DNA from: CAIWHR01 sp963713275
GTDB lineage: Bacteria > Pseudomonadota > Gammaproteobacteria > Burkholderiales > Casimicrobiaceae
Direction: 5' to 3'
Assembly: GCA_963713275.1 (NCBI GenBank)
Contig: CAVQLG010000017.1
Span: 124,001-188,000, forward strand
DNA: 64,000 nucleotides
Part shown: positions 9,001 to 17,488 of the stretch, one piece after another
Position numbering within the stretch: the stretch's first letter is position 1
Layout: each line of letters starts with the position of its first letter
Made by a program: the position numbers and the translations under genes
The notes under the pieces: generated by a model
What the model was told of the DNA's origin: nothing
Database searches by the model: none
The model's input: only the letters and a program-made list of their open reading frames with translations

Positions 9001-9217
9001 GGTCAGGCGCTTCCGGCCGATCGTGCTGACCGCGGCGACCGCGGTGCTGGCGCTGATCCCGCTCGTCCGGTCGGACTTCTTCGCGCCGATGGCGGTCGCG
9101 ATGATGGGCGGCATCGTCGTCGCCACGGGACTGACGCTGGGCTTCCTGCCCGCGCTCTACGCCGCCTGGTTCCGGGTGCGTCGCGACCCGCCCGGCGCCC
9201 CCGCTCCGGCGCGCTGA
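6041..9217 (+). CDS. RND-family multidrug efflux transporter
   Basis: Inner-membrane proton-driven resistance-nodulation-division pump of about 1058 residues, AcrB superfamily, in the two-component (adaptor plus pump) class that lacks its own outer-membrane gene. Recognisable parts: first transmembrane helix after NHRPLVFYLIAVCTL, the docking and porter domains, the TM4 proton-relay block SLGLLVDDAIIAVEMM with paired Asp, and the second half from WAVAHRAFVVGATLLAF to GFLPALYAAWFRV. The ATG at 6041 was taken; a TTG nine bases upstream is the alternative. The transported substrates cannot be named from sequence. Expression is probably controlled by the TetR protein two genes upstream. Confidence 0.95.
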   Translation: MNPVDPKPAASRFNLSEWALNHRPLVFYLIAVCTLMGVLSYGRLGQSEDPPYTFKVMVVKTNWPGAAAREVEQQVTDRIERKLQEVPHVDWIKSYSRPGESLVFFSVRDSMPAREVPEIFYQVRKRVGDMRHTLPAGIQGPYFNDEFGDTYTNIYALTGEGFGYRELKELGDRMRAELLRVPGVAKVDFIGEQDEKIFVEFSNSKLATLGVEPAQIFATLSAQNAVAAAGVFETAADRVYLRPSGAFGSVEAIRDIAIRANNRVFRLGDIATVTRGYVDPPLQKMRFHGREALGIGITMAMGGDVIELGRALDAEVKRIGAELPAGLEIGAVASMPQAVQRSVNEFARSLAEAVIIVLAVSLVSLGLRTGLVVAISIPLVLAITFTCMWLLDIGLHKISLGALVLSLGLLVDDAIIAVEMMAIKLEQGFDRVRAASFAYTSTAFPMLTGTLITVAGFLPIATARSGTGEYTRSIFQVSAIALLASWVVAVIVIPYLGYRLLPDRRAAHGPSLAERAYARLRRRSPPAAAVVDHGDPEAVYRTPFYRWLRGQVEWAVAHRAFVVGATLLAFAGALAAFRTVPQQFFPASARPELLVDLRLPEGSSFAATLAEARKLEAILEREPGVLSYVAYVGSGSPRFYLPLDQQLQQSQFAQFVLIAKDNRERERLRARLLHLFQVDFPALRGRVSRLENGPPVGFPVQFRVSGEDIARVRAIAREVAAVMRADPAAANVQFDWDEPTKVVRLDIDQNKARLLGLSTQEVAAFLNNSVSGVTVTAYRERDRQIDVVIRGAQHERVALSALADLAVPAKNGRAVPVTQIADIRYEQEEGIVWRRNRLPTVTVRTDLLGDAQGPDVTHRLEPRVEALRATLPFGYRIEAGGAIEDSQKGQKSIVAGVPLLVFSVLTLLMLQLKSLARTTLVVLTAPLGLIGVVAALLAFGKPFGFVAMLGTIALSGIIMRNSVILVDQIERDIAQGHAAWDAIVGATVRRFRPIVLTAATAVLALIPLVRSDFFAPMAVAMMGGIVVATGLTLGFLPALYAAWFRVRRDPPGAPAPAR

Positions 9218-9297
9218 CCCTGCGCGCCGCGATGCTCAGGGCACCGCGGCTGTCGCGCCCGGTAGAATAGGCTCTTTGCCGCTGCAACGCCAAGAAC

Positions 9298-10404
9298 ATG
9301 ACGCTGTGCTCCACGCCCGAGATCGCGGCCGAACTCAAGGCCGGCCGGATGGTCGTCCTGGTCGACGAGGAGGACCGCGAGAACGAGGGCGACCTCGTGC
9401 TCGCCGCCGATCACGTGACCCCCGAGGCGATCAACTTCATGGCGCGATTCGGCCGCGGCCTCATCTGCCTCGCGCTGACCGAGGAGCGCTGCCGCCTGCT
9501 CGGGCTGCCGCTGATGGTCTCGTCCAACCGCTCCGCGCACGGCACCAACTTCACGGTGTCGATCGAGGCGGCCGAGGGCGTGGGCACCGGCATCTCCGCG
9601 GCCGACCGCGCGCGCACGATCGCCGCCGCCGTCGCCCCCGGCGCGAAGTCCACCGACATCGTGCAGCCGGGGCACGTGTTTCCGCTGATGGCGCAGCCCG
9701 GTGGCGTGCTCGCCCGCGCCGGTCACACCGAGGCCGGCTGCGACCTGGCGCAGCTCGCCGGATGCACGCCCGCGGCGGTGATCTGCGAGATCCTGAAAGA
9801 CGACGGGGCGATGGCGCGGTTGCCCGACCTCGTGCTGTTCGCGCAGGCGCACGGGCTCAAGATCGGCGCGATTGCCGACCTCATCCATTACCGCCATCGC
9901 ACCGAGCGCCTCGTCGAGCGCCTCGCCGAGCGGCCGGTGATGACGCCGTACGGCGCGTTCCGGCTGGTCGTCTACCGGGAGAAGCTCAACGACGCCACGC
10001 ACATCGCCCTGGTGCGCGGCCCCGTCGGTCCCGAGTCGGAAGTGCTGGTCCGCGTTCACGAGCCGCTGTCGGTGATGGACCTCATCGACACCCATTCGGC
10101 GTCGCACTCGTGGAACTTCGCCGCGGCGCTGGGCGCGATCGCCGCGGCCGGCCGGGGCGTCGTCGTGCTGCTGCACCGTGCCGAGTCGGCCCAGGAGCTG
10201 CGTGCGCGGGCGATCTCCGACCAGCCGCAGGCGCCCTCGCGCACCGACCTGCGCAACTACGGGATCGGCGCCCAGATCCTGCGCGACCTCAACGTCCGCA
10301 GGATGAAGCTGATGGCGAAGCCGCGGAAGATGCCCAGCATGATCGGCTTCGACCTCGAGGTGACGGGCTTCATCGAGCCCGACGCCGCCGGCAGGGCTTC
10401 CTGA
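9298..10404 (+). CDS. ribB: 3,4-dihydroxy-2-butanone-4-phosphate synthase with degenerate GTP cyclohydrolase II domain
   Basis: Riboflavin synthesis enzyme of 368 residues. Residues 1-200 form DHBP synthase, making 3,4-dihydroxy-2-butanone 4-phosphate from ribulose 5-phosphate. It has the metal and substrate loop DEEDRENEGDLVLAAD, FMARFGRGLICLALT, STDIVQPGHVFPL and RAGHTEAGCDLAQLAG. The C-terminal half resembles RibA but lacks the three zinc-binding cysteines and the CLTGD segment; where they should be it reads RVHEPLSVMDLIDTHSASHS. It should therefore be inactive as a GTP cyclohydrolase II, and a separate RibA is expected elsewhere. This form is common in proteobacteria. First gene of ribB-ribH-nusB-thiL-pgpA. 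A weak -10 (TAGAAT at 9263) precedes it; no FMN riboswitch fits in the 80-base gap. Confidence 0.92.
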   Translation: MTLCSTPEIAAELKAGRMVVLVDEEDRENEGDLVLAADHVTPEAINFMARFGRGLICLALTEERCRLLGLPLMVSSNRSAHGTNFTVSIEAAEGVGTGISAADRARTIAAAVAPGAKSTDIVQPGHVFPLMAQPGGVLARAGHTEAGCDLAQLAGCTPAAVICEILKDDGAMARLPDLVLFAQAHGLKIGAIADLIHYRHRTERLVERLAERPVMTPYGAFRLVVYREKLNDATHIALVRGPVGPESEVLVRVHEPLSVMDLIDTHSASHSWNFAAALGAIAAAGRGVVVLLHRAESAQELRARAISDQPQAPSRTDLRNYGIGAQILRDLNVRRMKLMAKPRKMPSMIGFDLEVTGFIEPDAAGRAS

Positions 10405-10452
10405 TCCGCAACCCGCCCGGGCTGTCCGCTTCCATCGTCACGACCTGCAACC

Positions 10453-10917
10453 ATGTCCATCAAGCGCTTCGTCTCCGACGTCCGCGGCCAGGGCCGGCGC
10501 GTGGCGGTTGTGCTCTCCCGCTTCAACTCCGCGGTCGGCGACGGACTGCTCGCGGGCGCGCTGCGCGGGCTCTCCGAAGCCGGCGTGGGCGAGCGCGACA
10601 TCACGGTGGCCACCGTTCCCGGCGCGCTCGAGATCCCGCTTGCCGCGCAACGGTTCGCGCAATCCGGCGACTACGACGCGATCGTCGCGCTCGGCGCCGT
10701 CATCCGCGGCGAGACCTACCACTTCGAAATCGTTGCCAACGAGTCGGCGGCGGGCGTGTCCCGCGTGCAGCTGGAGCTCGGCATTCCGATCGGCAACGGC
10801 GTGCTCACCACCGAGAACGACGCGCAGGCGCTTGCGCGCGCCGAACAGAAGGGCTTCGAGGCGGCGCAGGCCGCGCTCGAGCTCGCCAACCTGATCGACG
10901 CGATCGACGAGGACTGA
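10453..10917 (+). CDS. ribH: 6,7-dimethyl-8-ribityllumazine synthase
   Basis: Penultimate enzyme of riboflavin synthesis, condensing DHBP with the ribitylamino-uracil. The 154-residue size is typical. Substrate-binding elements visible: VLSRFNSAVGDGLLAGAL near residue 20, VPGALEIPLAAQRFA around residue 57, GAVIRGETYHFEIVANES with the catalytic His around residue 90, and IGNGVLTTENDAQALARA. It follows ribB by 48 bases and precedes nusB by four bases, so the three are very likely cotranscribed. Confidence 0.96.
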   Translation: MSIKRFVSDVRGQGRRVAVVLSRFNSAVGDGLLAGALRGLSEAGVGERDITVATVPGALEIPLAAQRFAQSGDYDAIVALGAVIRGETYHFEIVANESAAGVSRVQLELGIPIGNGVLTTENDAQALARAEQKGFEAAQAALELANLIDAIDED

Positions 10918-10921
10918 AGGC

Positions 10922-11380
10922 GTGCGCGCCAATCCTCGCCACCGTGCCCGCGAGTTCGCGCTGCAGGGCCTGTACCAGCTCCAGGTATCCGGCAACGCGC
11001 CGTCGACCATCCGGCAGGAGCTCGCCGAGGCGACCGGATTCGAGCGGGCCGACGCCGCCTACTTCGAGGCGCTGTGGTCCGGCGTCAGCGCCGGAGGCGA
11101 CGCGCTCGTGGCGGCGCTCGCGCCGCATCTCGATCGCCGTTGCGAGGCGCTGTCGCCGATCGAGCGCGCGATCCTGGTGATCGGCGCCTGGGAACTCGAG
11201 CACCGCCGCGAGATTCCCTACCGGGTGGTGATCAACGAGGCGGTCGAACTGGCGAAGACCTACGGTGGCACCGACGGCCACAAGTTCGTCAACGGCGTGC
11301 TGGACCGGCTCGCGGCCGGGGTGCGCGCGGACGAGATCCGGGCGGGCGCGGACGAGCGCGCGGCGCGTCGCCCCGGCTGA
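10922..11380 (+). CDS. nusB: Transcription antitermination factor NusB
   Basis: RNA-binding helical protein that, with NusE, binds boxA in rRNA leaders and promotes antitermination. At 152 residues it has the NusB start RHRAREFALQGLYQLQ, the middle LSPIERAILVIGAWEL and the highly conserved IPYRVVINEAVELAKTYGG followed by KFVNGVLDRL. The start is GTG at 10922, four bases after the ribH stop. The rib-nusB order is the standard proteobacterial arrangement. Confidence 0.95.
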   Translation: MRANPRHRAREFALQGLYQLQVSGNAPSTIRQELAEATGFERADAAYFEALWSGVSAGGDALVAALAPHLDRRCEALSPIERAILVIGAWELEHRREIPYRVVINEAVELAKTYGGTDGHKFVNGVLDRLAAGVRADEIRAGADERAARRPG

Positions 11381-11538
11381 CGCCGTGCGCCGCCCGCTCT
11401 CCTTCCTCGCCAGCGTTCTCGGGCTCGCCGCGCCCTTCGCGAGCGCGGGTGCGCGGGTCGTGCACTGCAGCCACGATCGCCGGAGCCTGCTCGCGCGCTG
11501 GCAGCGGGGGATCGGCGACTCGCCGCGCTGACCGCCGC

Positions 11539-12537
11539 ATGGAACGTCTCGGCGAATTCGAGCTCATCGCGCGCTTCTTCGCGCACGCGCCGCGCGCCGC
11601 GGACGTCGTGCTCGGCATCGGCGACGACGCCGCGTCGTACGTCCCGACACCCGGCTGCCATCAGGTGCTGACCACCGACATGCTGGTCGCCGGCCGGCAT
11701 TTCCACGCCGAGGTCGAACCTGCGCGGCTCGGACACAAGACGCTGGCGGTCAACCTCTCCGACCTGGCCGCCATGGGCGCGACACCGCGGTACGCGCTGC
11801 TCGCCTGCGCGCTTCCCGACAACGATCCGGCGTGGCTGGCGGCTTTCGCGCAGGGATTCCTTTCGCTCGCCCGGCGCTACGACGTCGATCTCGTCGGCGG
11901 CGACACCACGCGCGGCCCGCTCAACCTCTGCGTGACGGCGATCGGCGAAGTGCCCGCCGGGCAGGCGCTGACCCGTGGCGGCGCGCGGCCGGGCGACGAC
12001 GTCTACGTCTCGGGGACGCTGGGCGATGCGGCGCTCGCGCTGGCCGCGATCGCCGGCCGGGTGACGCTCGGCGAAGCGGCGCGTGCTGCGTGCCGCGACC
12101 GCCTGGAGCTGCCCGAGCCGCGCGTTGCGCTCGGTTACGCGCTGCGCGGGGTCGCGTCGTCGGCGATCGACGTCTCCGACGGCCTCACCGGCGACCTTGG
12201 ACACATCTGCGAGCGCTCGGGGGTGGGCGCGCGGATCGACGTCGCCCGGTTGCCGGCCGCGCCGTCGCTCGCGGCGATGCTCAAGGACGCTCGCCGCGCG
12301 CTGGCGCTGTCGTGCCTGCTGGCCGGCGGCGACGACTACGAGCTCTGCTTCACCGCCGGGAACGCGCTGCGCGGGCGCATCGCGGCGCTGGGCCGCGACC
12401 TCGGGCTCGCGCTCACGCGCATCGGCAAGATCACCGCGGCGCGCGGACTCGTCGTGCGCGACGAGACGGGCGCGCCGTTGCCCGAGGTGCCGCGCGCCTA
12501 CGACCACTTCGCCGCCCAGACGGGCGCCGGACCGTAG
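11539..12537 (+). CDS. thiL: Thiamine-monophosphate kinase
   Basis: ATP-dependent kinase that phosphorylates thiamine monophosphate to thiamine diphosphate. The 332-residue protein starts GEFELIARFF and has GIGDDAA, TTDMLVAGRHF, GHKTLAVNLSDLAAMGATPRY, DLVGGDTTRGP, SAIDVSDGL and LLAGGDDYELCF, the family set of metal- and nucleotide-binding motifs. The ATG at 11539 fits the usual N-terminus. A 48-codon GTG reading (11385-11531) lies between nusB and thiL but is not convincing as a gene. The pgpA gene follows, as in many proteobacteria. Confidence 0.95.
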   Translation: MERLGEFELIARFFAHAPRAADVVLGIGDDAASYVPTPGCHQVLTTDMLVAGRHFHAEVEPARLGHKTLAVNLSDLAAMGATPRYALLACALPDNDPAWLAAFAQGFLSLARRYDVDLVGGDTTRGPLNLCVTAIGEVPAGQALTRGGARPGDDVYVSGTLGDAALALAAIAGRVTLGEAARAACRDRLELPEPRVALGYALRGVASSAIDVSDGLTGDLGHICERSGVGARIDVARLPAAPSLAAMLKDARRALALSCLLAGGDDYELCFTAGNALRGRIAALGRDLGLALTRIGKITAARGLVVRDETGAPLPEVPRAYDHFAAQTGAGP

Positions 12538-12685
12538 CGGACGCGGGCTCGGTGAGCGACGAGCGCGCGATGCGTGCCGAACTGCCTGGAGCGCACCGGC
12601 GCGCAGCGGGCGGGCACGCGCCCACGCGAGCGCCGGGCGCGGGCGGCCGCGCGAAGCGATCGTGAAGCCGCTGGCGGCGCCGCCG

Positions 12686-13174
12686 ATGACGAAGCCCGCG
12701 CCCACGCTGCGGTTCCTGTTCAGCCATCCGGCGCATTTCCTCGCGCTGGGCTTCGGCAGCGGCCTTGCTCCGGCGGCGCCGGGGACCTTCGGCACCCTGG
12801 TCGCGATCCCGTTTGCGGCCCTGCTGCGCGTCCGGTTCGACGACCTGGGCTACGCGCTCGTCGTCGGCGTTCTGTTCGTCGTCGGGGTCGGCGTGTCGGG
12901 CAAGACCGGGCGCGACCTCGGGGCCGCCGACCATGGCGCGATCGTCTGGGACGAGATCGTCGCGTTCCTGGCGGTGCTGTTCTTCGTGCCGGGGGATCTC
13001 TTCTCGATCGCCGTCGCGTTCGTGCTGTTCCGCGTCTTCGACATCGTCAAGCCGCCCCCGATCCGCGCCGTCGACGCCGCACTCAAGAACGGCTTCGGCG
13101 TGATGCTGGACGATCTGCTCGCCGCCGGTTACACGCTGCTCGTCCTGGCGCTCGCTCGCAGGATCCTCGGCTGA
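12686..13174 (+). CDS. pgpA: Phosphatidylglycerophosphatase A
   Basis: Inner-membrane phosphatase converting phosphatidylglycerol phosphate to phosphatidylglycerol. About 162 residues with the PgpA signature FGSGLAPAAPGTFGTL near residue 20, WDEIVAFLAVLFF, FRVFDIVKPPPIRAVD and the late GVMLDDLLAAGY. Several hydrophobic segments are evident. The ATG at 12686 is chosen; an in-frame GTG at 12662 would add eight residues. The stop TGA shares a base with the next gene's ATG (TGATG), which implies coupling. Confidence 0.93.
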   Translation: MTKPAPTLRFLFSHPAHFLALGFGSGLAPAAPGTFGTLVAIPFAALLRVRFDDLGYALVVGVLFVVGVGVSGKTGRDLGAADHGAIVWDEIVAFLAVLFFVPGDLFSIAVAFVLFRVFDIVKPPPIRAVDAALKNGFGVMLDDLLAAGYTLLVLALARRILG

Positions 13175-13953
13175 TGGGAACGCCGACGACGCGCGCCGTG
13201 GCAGCGCGCCGCATCGAGGAGGCTGCGCTCAACGCGATGCAGTCGCAGCGTCAGTACTTCTACGACGGATGGCTGCTGCGCGTGTCGCCGGGCAAGGCGC
13301 GACGCGGGCGCAGCGTGAACGCGTTCTTCGGCTCGACGCTGCCGCTCGGCGAGAAGATCGCCTACTGCGCCGCGCTCTACGGGCGACTGGGCCTGCCGCT
13401 GCTGTTTCGGATCACGCCCTTCGACCAGCCGGCGGAGCTCGACGCCGCGCTTGCCGCGCGCGGCTTCGTGCGCGTCGACGAGACGCTGGTGCAGGTGGCC
13501 GCGCTCGACCGGCCGCCGGAATTCCCACCCGTCGCCGATGAGATCGTGGTGAGCGCCCCCGACGTCGAGACCTTCGTGGAGGCGGCGGGCGAGTTGCGCG
13601 GTTCGTCCGCGATCCAGCGCGCAGCGCATCGCGAACGCCTGCTCAACTCTCCGCATCCGCGCCGCAGCGTCGTGGTCCGGGCGCAAGAGCGCGTCGCGTG
13701 CACCGCGACGGTCGCGCTGGAGGACGGGCTGGCGGGTGTGTTCGACGTCGTCACCGCCCCCGACCACCGCAGCCAGGGTCTCGCCACGCTGGCCTGCGCG
13801 TCGCTCCTCAACTGGGCCTGGGGCCGCGGCGCCCACCACGCCTACCTGCAGGTCGACGCAGGCAACGCGCCGGCGCTCGCCGTGTACCGGAAGTTCGGCT
13901 TCGCCACCGCGTACACCTACTGCTATCGCGGCCGGCCGGAGGGGGATGCATGA
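13174..13953 (+). CDS. GNAT-family N-acetyltransferase
   Basis: Probable acetyltransferase of 259 residues. The C-terminal GNAT core is visible: VFDVVTAPDHRSQGLATLAC is the acetyl-CoA binding motif (the Q/RxxGxA-type loop near residue 195), followed by AYLQVDAGNAPALAVYRKFGF, the usual C-terminal signature. The N-terminal 140 residues (RQYFYDGWLLRVSPGKARRG, LGEKIAYCAALYGRLGLPL) form a second, degenerate GNAT-like half. The substrate is unknown. It is coupled to pgpA by an overlapping TGATG and immediately followed by pncC. Confidence 0.85.
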   Translation: MGTPTTRAVAARRIEEAALNAMQSQRQYFYDGWLLRVSPGKARRGRSVNAFFGSTLPLGEKIAYCAALYGRLGLPLLFRITPFDQPAELDAALAARGFVRVDETLVQVAALDRPPEFPPVADEIVVSAPDVETFVEAAGELRGSSAIQRAAHRERLLNSPHPRRSVVVRAQERVACTATVALEDGLAGVFDVVTAPDHRSQGLATLACASLLNWAWGRGAHHAYLQVDAGNAPALAVYRKFGFATAYTYCYRGRPEGDA

Positions 13954-13969
13954 TTGCGTTGGGGCTCCG

Positions 13970-14531
13970 GTGAGCGCGCAAGGCCTTCCCGGGCGCGATG
14001 GCGGGAGCGCGCGGCACGAGAGCGTGCCGGTCGGCGCCGCCGCCGCGCAGGCTGACGCTCTCGCGCTGCGGCTCGCGGATCTCGCGCGCCGCCGGTTAGC
14101 CACGCTCGCGACCGCCGAATCGTGCACCGGCGGGCTCGTGGCCGCCGCCATCACGTCGGTGGCCGGCAGTTCCGAGTGGTTCGACCGCGGGTTCGTCGCC
14201 TATTCGAACGCGGCCAAGAGCGCGCTCCTGGGCGTGCGCGAGGAGACCCTCGCCCGGTGCGGCGCGGTGAGCGAGGCCGTCGCCCGCGAGATGGCCGAGG
14301 GCGCGCTGGCGCGCAGCGCGGCGACGCTGGCCGTCGCCGTGACCGGGATCGCGGGACCCGGAGGCGGCACGCCGGCGAAGCCGGTCGGCACGGTGTGCCT
14401 CGCGTGGGCGGCGCGCGACCGGCCTCGTCGAGGCCGTGACGGTGCGCCTGCCCGGCGACCGCGCGGCAGTGCGCCAGGCAAGCGTCGTCGCGGCGCTGAC
14501 GGGGCTCCTCAGGCGCCTCGGGGACGCCTGA
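13970..14531 (+). pseudogene. pncC: Nicotinamide-nucleotide amidase (PncC/CinA C-terminal type), frameshifted
   Basis: Deamidase of the CinA-C family, recycling NMN to nicotinate mononucleotide. The body has LATAESCTGGLVAAAITSVAGSS (in two overlapping blocks), FVAYSNAAKSALLGV, GAVSEAVAREMAEGA, and AVTGIAGPGGGTPAKPVGTV. After CLAWAARD the frame is lost at about 14418-14421. The expected continuation GLVEAVTVRLPGDRAAVRQA to the stop at 14531 is present in the next frame, so a single extra base (or two missing) breaks the gene. The start is uncertain: GTG at 13970, or ATG at 13946 overlapping the previous gene. The full reading is about 186 residues, near the usual stand-alone PncC size. Confidence 0.85.
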
Positions 14532-14612
14532 AACCCCGTCGCCGTCGCGTTCGGGCCCGCGGCGCGGCAGGGGGCTGCGCCGCTCGGATTAGGCCATTTG
14601 GGGGCTGGCATC

Positions 14613-14624
14613 GAACGATCGTTC
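14613..14624 (+). promoter_or_regulatory. Perfect palindrome upstream of recA, possible LexA box
   Basis: GAACGATCGTTC is a perfect 12-base palindrome 113 bases before the recA ATG. It lies just upstream of a possible -10 (CATAAT at 14630). The position suits an SOS operator, but the sequence matches the GAAC-N4-GTTC layout of Gram-positive LexA boxes and not the CTGT-N8-ACAG box usual in beta- and gammaproteobacteria. No CTGT-N8-ACAG site was seen in this gap. Confidence 0.5.
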
Positions 14625-14736
14625 TATGCCATAATCGCTCGCATTGACGGGTCGCGAGGCCGCCGTCGGCCGTTTCCCGGCGGCGGCTGCGCGGACCCCG
14701 AAGACCCCGTGCCCACCCCTTATCCAGGGATCAACG

Positions 14737-15774
<1,038 letters not shown>

Positions 15775-15832
15775 CGGCGCGAGGCGCCGGCGGGCCGCAG
15801 CGGCAGCGCGCGGGCGTGCGAGGCGACGCGGG

Positions 15833-16333
15833 GTGACCGGATCCGGTCCGCCGCGCTCGCCCCGGCCGGCACGCGAGCCGAAGCCGCTCAAGGCGCGGGC
15901 GATCGGTCTGCTCGCGCGGCGCGAGTACTCGCGGGCCGAGCTGCGCGAACGGCTGCAGGCTACAGGCGCCGGGCGCGACGCGTGCGAGTCGGTGCTCGAC
16001 GAGCTGGCGGCACTCGGCCTGCTGTCCGACGCGCGCTTTGCACAGGCGGTCGTTCGCCAGAAGCAGGGCGGCTATGCACGGCGCGCGATCGCCGAGTCCT
16101 TGAGGCAGAAGGGGGTGGCGTCCGAGGTGGCGGCCGCGGCGCTGTCCGATCATGCCGTCGACGACGCGACCGCGCTGGTCGCGCTGTGGCGGCGGCGGTT
16201 CGGCCGGCCGCCGGGCGACGAGCGCGAGAAGGCCCGGCAGGTGCGGTACTTGCACAGCCGCGGGTTCTCGCTGGCGGCGATCCTGCGGCTGCTGCGCGAT
16301 CCGCCTGCGGACAACGCTCCTGGAGGGGCGTGA
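15833..16333 (+). CDS. recX: Regulatory protein RecX
   Basis: Small helical protein that caps RecA filaments and blocks recombinase activity. About 166 residues with RecX repeats: KARAIGLLARREYSRAELRERL, then VLDELAALGLLSDARFAQAVVRQ, GYARRAIAESLRQKGV, and a last three-helix unit ending KARQVRYLHSRGFSLAAILRLL. The GTG at 15833 was taken as the start because family members begin shortly before the first repeat; the exact start is uncertain. It lies directly behind recA as in most proteobacteria. Confidence 0.9.
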   Translation: MTGSGPPRSPRPAREPKPLKARAIGLLARREYSRAELRERLQATGAGRDACESVLDELAALGLLSDARFAQAVVRQKQGGYARRAIAESLRQKGVASEVAAAALSDHAVDDATALVALWRRRFGRPPGDEREKARQVRYLHSRGFSLAAILRLLRDPPADNAPGGA

Positions 16334-16393
16334 TCGCCGGCCGCAGATCTCCGCGTGGCGCGGTCGCGCAGGACAGGCCCGGTGCTCCGCCTT

Positions 16394-16434
16394 CCTTGAC
16401 CGCGTCAAGGCCGGAGCGGCCGGCGCACTAGCAT
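16394..16434 (+). promoter_or_regulatory. Possible FNR/ANR-dependent promoter of ubiUVT
   Basis: CCTTGAC-CGC-GTCAAGG at 16394-16410 is a perfect inverted repeat containing the TTGAC...GTCAA half-sites of FNR/ANR-type regulators. A TAGCAT -10 at 16429-16434 would put its centre near -40, close to the class II activator position. The spacer is three bases, one short of the canonical four. A missing base would restore the consensus, and the downstream genes have many missing bases. Confidence 0.45.
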
Positions 16435-16467
16435 GGGCGATCGACCTGCGCGCCGGCGATCGGCGCG

Positions 16468-17484
16468 GTGGCCGAACTTGCCTGCAAACTGCTCCCGAAC
16501 TCGTCTGTCTGCGGCGGCCTGCGGCGCTGAAGGCCGCCGTCGATCACGGGGCCGACTGCGTCTACGTCGGCTTTCGCGACGAGACCAACGCGCGCGCGTT
16601 CGCCGGGCTCAACTTCGACGACGCAGCGCTGGCCGAGGGGGTCGCTTACGCGCACCGCCGCGGCTGCCGCGTCCTCGTCGCGCTCAACACGTTTCCGTCG
16701 TCCGATGGCTGGTCGCGCTGGGCAGGCGCGGTCGACCGGGCCGCGGCGCACGGGGTGGACGCGATCATCTGCGCCGACGCGGGCCTGCTCGACTACGCGG
16801 CGCGCACGCATCCGACGCTGCGGCTGCATCTGTCGGTGCAGGCGTCGGCGACCAACTACGAGGCCATCAACTATTACCGCGAACGCTTTGGCATCCGGCG
16901 CGCCGTCCTTCCGCGCGTGCTCTCGCTCGCCCAGGTCCAGCACACGATCGCCCACACCGAAGTCGAGATCGAGGTCTTCGGCTACGGCAGTCTCTGCGTG
17001 ATGGTCGAGGGGCGGTGCGCGCTGTCGGCCTACGCGACCGGCTCGTCGCCCAATTGCCAGGGCGTCTGCTCGCCGGCGAAGGCGGTACGCTGGGAGGCCG
17101 TCCCCGGCGGCATGCGCACGCGGCTCAACGGTTTCCTGATCGATGCCTTCAGCGGAGCCGAGCGCCCGGGTACCCGACGCTGTGCAAGGGCCGCTTCGAG
17201 GTCGAAGGCGAGACGTACTACGCGTTCGAGGAGCCGACCAGCCTCAACACGCTCGACCTCCTGCCGCAGCTGTGCGCGGCCGGGATCCGGGCGATCAAGA
17301 TCGAGGGAAGGCAGAGGAGTCCGCCTACGTCGCGCAGGTGACGCGCGTGTGGCGCGCGGCGATCGACCGCTGCAGCGCCTCGCCTGCAAGTTTCGTCGTC
17401 GATCCTGCCTGGCAGGCCGAGCTCCATCGGCTTTCCGAGGGCCAGGCGCAGACGCTGGGCGCGTACTCGCGTCCGTGGCGATAG
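16468..17484 (+). pseudogene. ubiU: UbiU (O2-independent ubiquinone hydroxylation, U32 peptidase family), several frameshifts
   Basis: UbiU with UbiV forms a 4Fe-4S complex that hydroxylates ubiquinone precursors without oxygen. Strong family stretches: ALKAAVDHGADCVYVGFRD, NARAFAGLNFDD, LHLSVQASATNYEAINYY, RRAVLPRVLSLAQVQ, EVFGYGSLCVMVEGRCALS, PNCQGVCSPAKAVRW, GYPTLCKGRF, EEPTSLNTLDLLPQL, KIEGRQRSP and a typical end LGAYSRPWR. The frame changes near 17165 and near 17315, each explained by one missing base. At 16509-16530 the expected CPAGGLRALK is recovered by restoring three bases in short C or G runs. All cysteines expected for the cluster are still encoded. The start is uncertain (GTG 16468 is a candidate). 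Confidence 0.85.
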
Positions 17485-17488
17485 CGCG

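Noticed and set aside
9218..9297. FMN riboswitch before ribB
   Set aside because: The gap is too short and none of the conserved riboswitch segments is visible.
11385..11531. 48-codon GTG reading between nusB and thiL
   Set aside because: Hydrophobic start looks a little like a signal peptide, but it has no recognisable family and nothing supports translation.
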